Below, piece after piece: positions 27,040 through 34,958 of a DNA stretch of 64,000 bases. The translations under genes were made by a program, and so were the position numbers. The DNA is taken from NCBI RefSeq assembly GCF_902498845.1, contig NZ_CABVLM010000001.1, forward strand, positions 62,001 through 126,000, written 5' to 3'. The notes beneath the pieces are model-generated. The model searched no databases. It was not told where the DNA came from and saw only the letters and a program-made list of their open reading frames with translations. The DNA is from Pseudoalteromonas rhizosphaerae (GTDB lineage: Bacteria > Pseudomonadota > Gammaproteobacteria > Enterobacterales > Alteromonadaceae). The stretch's first letter is position 1. Every line of letters starts with the position of its first letter.

Positions 27040-28011
27040 TCTTATGCAACGCCTTGCAATAACGGGGTTGATACATTGTTTGCTATAGATGTTAAAGAAC
27101 AGTTATCTTCAGCGAAAGCTGCGCAGCTCAATAGCAGAGTAATAAAAGCTAATGGGCAAACTTACAGTAAAACCCTTGATTGGTCTGTTCAGCCACAGAG
27201 CGTAAGTAAGCATTTAACACATGCCTATAATGGGGATGAGCTTGCAACCGACTTAACTTGGCCTGCGCAAAACATAGCGTGGATTGCTATGCCCAGTTTT
27301 GCAAATAACGATAAGCAAACTAAGGATTACAATAACCTGTATAAGTAAGTGGCGAGTCAACGTACTAAGTTACTCAGTGCAAAAACGGTGGTTTTATATC
27401 TTCGTCATAACCAAGGTGGCTCGTCGTATTGGAGCTTAAAGCTTGCAAAAGCGTTGTGGGGTGAGCAAGTTGTTGAACAAAAAATGGCTAACTACTCACA
27501 AAATAGCCGGGTTTGGTGGAGAGCGTCAAAAGATAATACTAACTATGTTAAATCGTTAATTGAAGTGGTGAAAGATCAACCTGAAGTCCATAAAGAGATT
27601 AAAGAAATAGCTGCAGGTATGGCAAAGTCACTTGAAAACAATAAGCCATTTTATATAGAAGCAAAGCAAAGCAAAGCAAATCAAAGCGAAAATACATCGC
27701 TAGTGAGTGACTTTAAAACACAGGTTTTTGTTATTGTGCCACCACAGTGTGCAAGTGCCTGTCTTGGCGCCATTGATGTATTTAAACAGTTTTCAAACAC
27801 TCAGTTATTTGGCGCGCCAAGCAGTGCTGATTCATTGTATATGGATGTTCGATTAGCCGAGTTACCTTCAGGTTTAGGTAAAGTGATTATCCCTAATAAA
27901 GTGTATGTTGATAGAGCAAGAGGAAAGGGCGATTACTATAAGCCCGATATTGCCTATAACGATATTGATTGGACAACCGATTTACTACTAGAAAAAATTA
28001 ACCACTTATAA
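27040..28011 (+). pseudogene. S41-peptidase-like gene, broken by an in-frame stop and lacking its 5' end
   Basis: One reading frame reads as protein from 27040 (after a TAG) to TAA at 28009-28011, interrupted by a TAA at 27346-27348. The two halves join smoothly (PSFANNDKQTKDYNNLYK / VASQRTKLLSAKTVVLYLRHNQGGSSYW), and the HNQGG segment resembles the conserved core of C-terminal-processing (S41) peptidases; FVIVPPQCASACLGAIDVF fits the nucleophile region. No signal peptide or start is found upstream, where the frame has stops. A GCAAA x4 repeat lies at 27661-27680. The gene is probably dead, although the GTG at 27349 could allow a 220-residue product. Confidence 0.7.
27661..27680 (+). repeat. 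Pentanucleotide repeat GCAAA x4
   Basis: Four GCAAA units followed by a diverged TCAAA lie within the 3' half of the broken S41-like gene. A unit of five is not a multiple of three, so a change in copy number would shift the frame. Confidence 0.8.
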
Positions 28012-28038
28012 AAATAAAAAGCCGCTCATTGAGCGGCT
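28011..28038 (-). terminator. Terminator of the glucan TonB-receptor operon
   Basis: On the minus strand AGCCGCTC pairs with GAGCGGCT around a 3-nt loop and is followed by TTTTTATTTT. It lies 24 bp after the receptor stop codon. Confidence 0.9.
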
Positions 28039-28062
28039 GGACTGTTTAATTACTTAGGTTTA

Positions 28063-31008
28063 TTAAAAGGTATAGCGTGCACCAATTGCGTAGCGTGGAC
28101 CATACTGGCGAGCAAATAAGAACTGCTCTTCGTAACGGCCATAGCCTTGCTCGGTTTCATTATTGAGGTTTATACCTTCAAAGAATACCGTCACATTCTC
28201 GTTAACGTCATAATTTACGCTCATATCCCACTGGCCATATGTTTTAGCATATTGTGGTGGTGCATCAGCAGAACCTTGTGCTTGGCCTACACCAATAAGG
28301 TATGAATCGCGCCATGCGTAAGTCAGTTTTACTGATAAGCCATCTTTTTCGTAAAACGCTTGGAAGTTAGCTGAATCACTTAAGCCCGTTAACGGAGCTT
28401 GTTGGTCTAAGCTGTCTGTATCAAATTCAACATCTCCGTCGACAAATGTAGCATTAACACCGACACCAAAGCCTGTTTCGCCAATTAAGTGCTGTACTGC
28501 CACTTCAAAACCATCGACTGATTTGCTATCGGTATTTTGTGGTTGGCTAATGTTCCAAGTAATAAGCGGATCGTTACTATTTGGTTCAATTTGACCATTG
28601 ACATTACCATCACCATTAGCAAGCATTTGTGCAAAAATGGCATCGGTTGTTGCTTGCTCACCACGTGCCTCAATATCACTCACAGCTTGTAAATAGCGCG
28701 GGCCATTTAAAATATCATATAAGCCTTCAATGGTGGTTGGGGTAATGGTGGTTTGAATAAAGTTATCAACGTCCTTTTTAAAGTAACCTACAGATGCATA
28801 ACTGCCTTCTGCGTAGTAATACTCTAAAGATAAATCAAGATTTGTTGATTCAAACGGTAATAGCCCCGTGTTACCTTGACTACCTACGCGTGATCCCGGT
28901 TTTGGACTGCCTGTTAGTGAACGACCGCCAGCTAAATCGCCCAAAGGTGCACGCGACATTGTTTTGCCCCACGATGCGCGAGCAACCACGTCATCAGTTA
29001 GGTCAACACTTAAGTCAATTGATGGCAGTAAAATATCATAACTGCCTTCTTGCACTAAGAAGTTATCATCGCCACCTGCTGAATATTGAGTGATCCACTC
29101 TGAAGCGCTGATCCAATTAACTTGTTGTTCAACACGCTGACGAACAGAGCTGGTTACATCGGTTTCTTCGTAGCGAAGACCTGCGTTTACTTTAACGTAG
29201 TAATTACTAACGTCAAACTCCCAACGTGATTGAACATAAATACTGTTGGTAATTTCCTCAACCGAGCTTTGACTGTCAATGCCATCAAGATAGGCATTAG
29301 GTGCATAAGCATCGCCGCCTGTTACATCAGCGGTTAAGTATGCCATTTGTCTTGCTACGGCTTCGTCAAAATCATAGCTGTAGTAATAGTTTGGTTGTAA
29401 ATTGCTACCGCCACCGGCAAATTGATCTAATAATCCGGAGGTATCATGAAGTGTAAACATACCATCTGGGAAAATTTCAGTGTAAGAAGGGTTAAAACCA
29501 GGGCCACCAACTAAGCCACTCCATGCCTCATAACCACCGGTGTTTTGCTCTGTGCGCGAACCACCAAACTTAACTTCAATTAAACCAATGTCAAAACTTT
29601 CATTTATCCAACTTGCATGTAGTTGAAGTTGTTCAATATTTGATTCCCCCGGTGAATGAATAAACTGACTAAAGTTTGAATCAATCTCACCTGGGCTTAA
29701 TACATTCGTGCCGTTTTTCCAATTAACTTGCGTATGCGGAACTTCGCCAGTGCGGTAATCATAAATTTTATTAACAAGCTGATCAGAACCTAAAATAACT
29801 TGCCCATCACTACCTAGACCATTGTCTGCGCCATTGTCGGTTTCGTTTTTAGAATCATGGTAGTCAAGCTCAATTTGCCATGTATCATTAATTTGCCAAT
29901 CTAAATTTAAACCGATAGAACGAGCTTTTACTTCAGTGGTGTTTTTACTCGAGGTAAATGACGCATCGTTACCACTTATATCTGCATAAATAGCGGTGCC
30001 ATTTTCATCTAGCTCGTAACCGTTAATATTACTGCCAAAGTCGTTCCAAATACCCCAGCCGAGAGTTTTTGACCCTGTTGTAGCCTCACTTGCTGTGTAA
30101 TCAAGGGTGGCCACAAAATTATCAGTGGGTGCAAATTGCAGTGTTACTTGCCCATTGGTACGCTCACGTTGTAAATCTTCAATAGCGTAGTTCATGTCTT
30201 TTGCAAAAAAATGATTACCTACGCGATTACCGTCTGCATCAACTGGGCGAGCATCAATAAATTTATCTTCTGAAAGAGTCGGTAAATCTACATTAGCTTG
30301 CCAACCTTGAATATTAGCACTTTGTTTTTGAAAGTCGCGCTGTTGATGCGAGAATGAAAAGCCAATACCAAACATTTCATCATTAAAGGTATTGCTGTAA
30401 ATAGCTGATATTTCAGGTGTTACATCGCTACCAACTTCATTTGATGAGTCATGAATTGCTTTTGCTGTTGCTGAAAAGTGCTGCCCAGGTCTTTGCAGAG
30501 GGCGCGATGTTGAAATATTAACTGTCGCACCTAAACCACCGCTAGGCACATCAGCACGGGCAGTTTTAAATACTTCTAAGGCACTTACACCTTCTGAGGC
30601 GATGTTTTCAAGATTATACGAACGAGAGTTACCCGTTCCAGGCATTTGGCGACCGTTAAGTGTTACCAAATTAAATGAAGGGCCAAAGCCACGGACTGTA
30701 ATTTGGCTACCTTCGCCGTTTGCACGACTCACCGATACACCCGTAATGCGTTGTAGTGATTCAGCTAAGTTGGTATCTGGGAATTTCCCCATTTCTTCGG
30801 CAGAAATTGCATCGACTACCCCAGATGCATCGCGTTTCATGTCCATAGAGCGGATCAGTGAACCACGTATACCTTTAATTTGTATTACTTCGATTTCAGG
30901 TTCGGCAGTACTTTCTTGCGCAGCGTTAGCGAAGTTAAATGTGCTTGCAGCGATGATAAGTGACACAGAAGCCGCTATTTGGCTTTTTTTAAACTTATTT
31001 GTGTTCAT
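28063..31008 (-). CDS. TonB-dependent receptor, carbohydrate (TIGR01782) type
   Basis: From the ATG at 31008 (AGAG ribosome site) the protein has 981 residues with a signal peptide ending near ANA-AQES. The plug domain shows GIRGSLIRSMDMKRDASGVVDAISAEEMGKFPDTNLAESLQRITGV, the signature of the TIGR01782 receptors that import oligosaccharides in Xanthomonas, Caulobacter and marine Alteromonadales. The barrel ends in ARYTF. It is directly downstream of the GH16 laminarinase-like gene, in the same operon, so it most likely imports beta-glucan oligosaccharides released by that enzyme. Confidence 0.92.
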   Translation of the reverse strand: MNTNKFKKSQIAASVSLIIAASTFNFANAAQESTAEPEIEVIQIKGIRGSLIRSMDMKRDASGVVDAISAEEMGKFPDTNLAESLQRITGVSVSRANGEGSQITVRGFGPSFNLVTLNGRQMPGTGNSRSYNLENIASEGVSALEVFKTARADVPSGGLGATVNISTSRPLQRPGQHFSATAKAIHDSSNEVGSDVTPEISAIYSNTFNDEMFGIGFSFSHQQRDFQKQSANIQGWQANVDLPTLSEDKFIDARPVDADGNRVGNHFFAKDMNYAIEDLQRERTNGQVTLQFAPTDNFVATLDYTASEATTGSKTLGWGIWNDFGSNINGYELDENGTAIYADISGNDASFTSSKNTTEVKARSIGLNLDWQINDTWQIELDYHDSKNETDNGADNGLGSDGQVILGSDQLVNKIYDYRTGEVPHTQVNWKNGTNVLSPGEIDSNFSQFIHSPGESNIEQLQLHASWINESFDIGLIEVKFGGSRTEQNTGGYEAWSGLVGGPGFNPSYTEIFPDGMFTLHDTSGLLDQFAGGGSNLQPNYYYSYDFDEAVARQMAYLTADVTGGDAYAPNAYLDGIDSQSSVEEITNSIYVQSRWEFDVSNYYVKVNAGLRYEETDVTSSVRQRVEQQVNWISASEWITQYSAGGDDNFLVQEGSYDILLPSIDLSVDLTDDVVARASWGKTMSRAPLGDLAGGRSLTGSPKPGSRVGSQGNTGLLPFESTNLDLSLEYYYAEGSYASVGYFKKDVDNFIQTTITPTTIEGLYDILNGPRYLQAVSDIEARGEQATTDAIFAQMLANGDGNVNGQIEPNSNDPLITWNISQPQNTDSKSVDGFEVAVQHLIGETGFGVGVNATFVDGDVEFDTDSLDQQAPLTGLSDSANFQAFYEKDGLSVKLTYAWRDSYLIGVGQAQGSADAPPQYAKTYGQWDMSVNYDVNENVTVFFEGINLNNETEQGYGRYEEQFLFARQYGPRYAIGARYTF

Positions 31009-31043
31009 AATTGCTCTGCTTTTTACTAAATTTTTTACGGTAA

Positions 31044-31065
31044 GTAGGTGCTTATACGCACCTAC
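31044..31065 (-). promoter_or_regulatory. Intercistronic hairpin between GH16 and TonB receptor
   Basis: GTAGGTGC and GCACCTAC form an 8-bp perfect stem around a 6-nt loop in the 74-nt gap between the two genes. No T-run follows on the minus strand, so it is more likely an mRNA-stability or partial-attenuation element that sets different levels for enzyme and receptor than a full terminator. Confidence 0.5.
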
Positions 31066-31082
31066 CATAAAGTGATTCTTAG

Positions 31083-33224
31083 TTATGGAATGCCAATGAA
31101 TGCGTTATCTACACGATAAACAGCGCCTTCACCTGTGTCCCAAGTTGGATAAATCATCACCACATCTAATGCACTAACATCTAAACCTGCACCCGCTAAA
31201 TCAGCAAGGGTAAAGGTATATGTTTGCCATTCACCAATAGTAGGTTCTACACTTTCGACGCTGTCAGTTAATGGAATTTCGACAGCAGAGCTACCGTTAT
31301 CAGACTCAACTTTGAAATTCCAAACTGAATCAAGATTATTTGGTTTTGAGATCACCTTTAACTCAAACGCTATTACACCGTTTTCTAATATCGAAGTAGC
31401 ATCGAATGCTTCACCGCTTCCGCCTGCAGCTGTGCGGCTATTAAAGCCCATTACTGTTGCTGTTGCGCCAATAGTAAACTCAGCCGTTAAACCGTGTTCT
31501 TCATCATCCATTACTTCAACCGGTTTTGAACCACCACAACAATCCCACATTGGCCAATCTAGGTTTTGTTCATCACTGAAAAGATCGACTTTTGGTAAGT
31601 CACCTTCAATAGTTACATTGGTAATTAAGTACTCGGCACCGCCACCTGTTTGCCATGTAGGAAATACCATTAATACATCAATAGCACTTATATCGAGGCC
31701 TCTTTCTTGTAGTAAAGAAAGTGGAAACGTATAGGTCTGCCATTGGCCAGTAACAGGTGTTACACCTTCATTACTTTCGCTAAGTGGGACGTCGCCCGTA
31801 TTAGGGCCGCCATCACCGGCTTCAGCCTTTAATAACCAAGTAGTTGAAGATGTTGGAGGAGTCACTACTTTCATATCAAATGATACACGACCATTTAAAT
31901 CAAGCAGTAAAGAAGTATCAAATGGAGACGATGACCCTGCAAAGCCATCAGGGAAGTGACCGCCACGGGTTGAAAAACCTAATACTGTACCGTTATTATC
32001 GTTGATATTAAATTTAACTACGTCGCCTTTGTCAGCGTCGGTAATGGTTTCTGGTGTGGTTCCGCCACAACAATCCCAAGCGATCCAGTTTGCGTCTAAG
32101 CTACCATTAAAAATATCAAGGTTTTTTGCAACACCATCACTTGGTGGAGCAGGTACAGGCGCTTTACCTTCAACAAGTGCATCTTCTAAGTTGTCGTAAC
32201 CTGGGCGTACTGTCTCACAGCCTTTACCTGTGTCAGTATTAGCTGCACATTGATAAACGCGTACGTAATCAATCTCAAAGCTTTGACCCTCTGCAAATGC
32301 TGCAGCGTCAACGCCTAAGTTATTTACGTTTTCCGGCCAATCACCACCAACGGCGTTATTTAAAATAAGGTAAAAGTCTTTATCAAAGGGGGCATTATCC
32401 CAATGTGTTGTAAGCTCGCCATTACCTTGTTCAAAGTATTCAGCAAACCAGCCTTTATGTTTTAGGCCAACAGCTTCGTCTTTTGAGTTATAACGAACTT
32501 CAGAACGACGTTGTGTGGCATATAAGTAGTCATCTACGTACCAACGAATTTCGCCCTCTTGCCATTCAATAGCGTAAGTATGAAAATCGTCAGCAGGGTT
32601 CATCCCCTCTGCAAATGTGTACGCTTTACCAGAGTTCGAGTTGTTAGGCCATTCACGACCATAGTGAAGTGTGCCATGAATATTAGCTTCAACGGTGCCA
32701 TCTTCAGCAACTGTTTTTAAATTTACCGCTTCTAAAATATCAATTTCGCCAGAGCGCGGCCATGTACCATATACTTCATTAGTTGGCATCATCCAAAAAG
32801 CAGGCCAGCTACCTTGCCCTGAAGGCAACTTTGCACGCATTTCAAAACGACCATAAGTAAAATCAGCGTTGTAGCGGGTGTTCAAACGTGCCGATGTATA
32901 AGGCTTTTCGGCACCTTCATCGGCCGGTAAAGCAACTAAATTTAATATGCCATCTTTGATAAACGCATTTTGCTCGTTATCGGTGTAACATTGTTTTTCG
33001 TTGTTACCACCACCGGCACAACTTAATTCAAAATTCCATTTGTTAGAATCAATACTTGCGCCATCAAATTCGTCACTCCAAACCATTTGCCAATCAGAAA
33101 CCGGCTTTTGTGGATCGACTTTTGTGAAGTCAGATTTTGTCTCAGCACTTCCACCACAGCCAAATAGCATGGTCATGGATATTGCCGCTACAAGGCGGCT
33201 TACTTTGGTTGTTGTCATGTTCAT
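31083..33224 (-). CDS. GH16 family endo-beta-glucanase (laminarinase-like) lipoprotein
   Basis: The 713-residue lipoprotein (lipobox LFGC, Cys23) is anchored at the envelope. Residues ~45-326 are a GH16 catalytic domain with the active-site signature EIDILE: Glu160 nucleophile, Asp162 and Glu165 acid/base. This family cleaves beta-1,3 and beta-1,3-1,4 glucans such as laminarin. After a Pro-rich linker come two copies of a ~165-residue module (about 366-541 and 547-713), each starting near WDCCGG and ending with a WQTYTF...D(I/V)SA(I/L)DV segment. These are probably carbohydrate-binding modules. The following gene encodes a TonB receptor, and two LacI-type operators precede this gene. Confidence 0.93.
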   Translation of the reverse strand: MNMTTTKVSRLVAAISMTMLFGCGGSAETKSDFTKVDPQKPVSDWQMVWSDEFDGASIDSNKWNFELSCAGGGNNEKQCYTDNEQNAFIKDGILNLVALPADEGAEKPYTSARLNTRYNADFTYGRFEMRAKLPSGQGSWPAFWMMPTNEVYGTWPRSGEIDILEAVNLKTVAEDGTVEANIHGTLHYGREWPNNSNSGKAYTFAEGMNPADDFHTYAIEWQEGEIRWYVDDYLYATQRRSEVRYNSKDEAVGLKHKGWFAEYFEQGNGELTTHWDNAPFDKDFYLILNNAVGGDWPENVNNLGVDAAAFAEGQSFEIDYVRVYQCAANTDTGKGCETVRPGYDNLEDALVEGKAPVPAPPSDGVAKNLDIFNGSLDANWIAWDCCGGTTPETITDADKGDVVKFNINDNNGTVLGFSTRGGHFPDGFAGSSSPFDTSLLLDLNGRVSFDMKVVTPPTSSTTWLLKAEAGDGGPNTGDVPLSESNEGVTPVTGQWQTYTFPLSLLQERGLDISAIDVLMVFPTWQTGGGAEYLITNVTIEGDLPKVDLFSDEQNLDWPMWDCCGGSKPVEVMDDEEHGLTAEFTIGATATVMGFNSRTAAGGSGEAFDATSILENGVIAFELKVISKPNNLDSVWNFKVESDNGSSAVEIPLTDSVESVEPTIGEWQTYTFTLADLAGAGLDVSALDVVMIYPTWDTGEGAVYRVDNAFIGIP

Positions 33225-33296
33225 TAGTTGAACCCCAGTATCGACAAAAATTTAAAAGTACTTCGTTGTGGTTGTTATTGTGTCTACGAACGAAGT

Positions 33297-33310
33297 TGTA
33301 AGCGCTTACA
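33297..33310. promoter_or_regulatory. LacI-type operator, promoter-proximal copy
   Basis: TGTAAGCGCTTACA is a perfect 14-bp palindrome with the central CG typical of LacI/GalR-family sites. It lies 73 bp before the GH16 start codon. An identical copy follows 31 bp further upstream, so both fall on the same face of the helix (about three turns). Confidence 0.8.
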
Positions 33311-33327
33311 TTTATCAATGTGCGTGT

Positions 33328-33341
33328 TGTAAGCGCTTACA
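33328..33341. promoter_or_regulatory. LacI-type operator, distal copy
   Basis: This is an exact second copy of TGTAAGCGCTTACA, centred 31 bp from the first. The cognate regulator is not obviously in the window. The LacI gene at 43012-44019 has no such site in its own upstream region. Confidence 0.8.
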
Positions 33342-33344
33342 TAG

Positions 33345-33656
33345 AGTAAGCTAAGGTTGTAATTTGGTCAACAACAGACTGCTTGTTTTTTTAACTTTAA
33401 GTTTACATTACCTGCTTTTTTAGTTTTAAACTGAAAAGTTATTTAATTTTTAAATAACTTCAGAATAGTAATATATTAATGGAGATAGGGTTTTAGTCTA
33501 ATTATATCAGTGAGTTGTTATTTTTTAGTGCCATCAAAATATTAAAAGTGAATCCACATGCTAATTAACAATATTTTTCTGTTATCGCTAAAAGGTATCT
33601 AATAGTAGGCATTTATGTTTATTAATTGGTTTTCAAAGGTCAGCGTTGAGTAATCA
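33345..33656. other. Non-coding A+T-rich region
   Basis: About 310 bp upstream of the glucan operon without a plausible gene. It contains one clear hairpin, AAGTTATTTA (33436-33445) with TAAATAACTT (33451-33460), with no adjacent strong T-run. I see nothing else in it. Confidence 0.5.
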
Positions 33657-33684
33657 AATCAGCTGTTAATAACTTTAACAGCTG
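33657..33684 (-). terminator. Terminator of the alpha/beta hydrolase gene
   Basis: CAGCTGTTAA (33660-33669) pairs perfectly with TTAACAGCTG (33675-33684) around a 5-nt loop, 14 bp beyond the hydrolase stop. The following minus-strand sequence is ATTTGATT, a weak T-run. Confidence 0.65.
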
Positions 33685-33697
33685 AACTGCCTAAATA

Positions 33698-34708
33698 TTA
33701 CTCTAGTGGCTTTGAGCCTGCTTCTAAGACTTTTAACAATACAGCTTTAAAGCGCTTAAAATCTTCAATATGGGGTAAATGACCTAAATCAGTCAGTTCA
33801 AATAGTTGGCTGTGAGGAATTAATGCCGCGGCTGATTTACCTAATTGATCGTAGCGGCCAAGTTCATAATCTACTCCTTGTTTCTTCCAGTTACGGCCAG
33901 GTCCTGTTCTGTCTCTTGTACCTATAATTAGTGAAACAGGCATGGTGAAGTTTTTAAACTCGGTGATAACGGGTTGAGTAAAAATCATGTCGTATGTTTT
34001 TGCGTTAACCCACGCTACTAGCTCTTTATCTGGGCCTTGAATTTGTCCGGTGATAAAATTCGTCAGAGCAGCAAATTGGTTATTCCATTTTCCGTCATAG
34101 TAATTTTTTTGCTGGTATGCTTTTACCCCGGCAGGTGTTTTAGCTAACTCATTTTTATAAAAAAAGTTAGTGTCTTTGTAATCAACATATTGCAGGTAAT
34201 TTTCAAGGCCAATAGGGTTGAGTAAAATTAATTGTTGGGTTGTTTGTGGATACATAAGCGCAAAGCGACTTGCCAGCATACCGCCCATAGAATGACCCAA
34301 TACAATTGATTTATTTATATTAAGTTGGCTCATTAAAGCATGGGTGTGACTAGCTAAGGCTGCAAAAGAGAACTGATAATCTCGTGGTTTAGATGATTTT
34401 CCAAAACCAATTTGGTCAGGTATCAGCACGCCATAACCGAGTTTTTGTAGCAATAGTGCAGTTTCAGTCCAGTAATGAGCGTTAAAGTTTTTACCGTGCA
34501 TTAAAGTCACAACGGGCTTACCAGCCTTTGCAGGTAAGTAAATATACGCCATTTTTAACGACAGCCCTTGTGAGTCAAGGTTAAAATAGTTAACGTCAAA
34601 ATCGTAATTATAGTTGCTTAATAATACGTCATAACTCAGTGGTTGCGGCGTTTGTGCATTTGCAACACCGAAGACAAAACATAAACTTAATAGCCATATT
34701 CTATACAT
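33698..34708 (-). CDS. Secreted alpha/beta hydrolase
   Basis: From the ATG at 34708 (GAGGG ribosome site; a start four codons earlier overlaps that site) the protein has 336 residues and a signal peptide ending near ANA-QTP. It has an alpha/beta-hydrolase fold: oxyanion HGKNFNAHYW, nucleophile Ser in GHSMGG, DQIGFGKSSKP loop, acid in GTRDRTGPG and a His in LGHLPHIE. The sequence resembles periplasmic lactone or ester hydrolases. The substrate is not known. It is transcribed alone, with its own terminator. Confidence 0.85.
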   Translation of the reverse strand: MYRIWLLSLCFVFGVANAQTPQPLSYDVLLSNYNYDFDVNYFNLDSQGLSLKMAYIYLPAKAGKPVVTLMHGKNFNAHYWTETALLLQKLGYGVLIPDQIGFGKSSKPRDYQFSFAALASHTHALMSQLNINKSIVLGHSMGGMLASRFALMYPQTTQQLILLNPIGLENYLQYVDYKDTNFFYKNELAKTPAGVKAYQQKNYYDGKWNNQFAALTNFITGQIQGPDKELVAWVNAKTYDMIFTQPVITEFKNFTMPVSLIIGTRDRTGPGRNWKKQGVDYELGRYDQLGKSAAALIPHSQLFELTDLGHLPHIEDFKRFKAVLLKVLEAGSKPLE

Positions 34709-34911
34709 AAGATCCCTCAATGATTTAAATTAAATCTTTCAGAACATATCTTTACATACTAAGCGAATAAACTCTAAAATTTAATACTATAAGTTAAGGC
34801 TTCCTTTGCTTATTCATCGGTAACCCTTATTGAGTATACGCTTTAATCTGCGTAGGCCACGAATCTGTGTTGGGTGATGAAGTATAAAAGGCACGATTAA
34901 ATCGTAATAAT

Positions 34912-34939
34912 AAAAAGCCCAGCATTATTGCTGGGCTTT
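34912..34939 (-). terminator. Terminator of the FepA/CirA-like receptor gene
   Basis: On the minus strand AAAGCCCAGC pairs perfectly with GCTGGGCTTT around a 6-nt loop and continues into TTATTATTA. It lies 20 bp after the receptor stop. Confidence 0.9.
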
Positions 34940-34958
34940 ATTTTTATAGCTTTTTATT

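Noticed and set aside
26884..27102. Minus-strand open frame of 73 codons with protein-like composition (ends SKTPLKTNHAVQNY)
   Set aside because: It has no usable start codon or ribosome site and overlaps the 5' remnant of the plus-strand S41-like gene. It may be a fragment of another lost gene, but I cannot support it.
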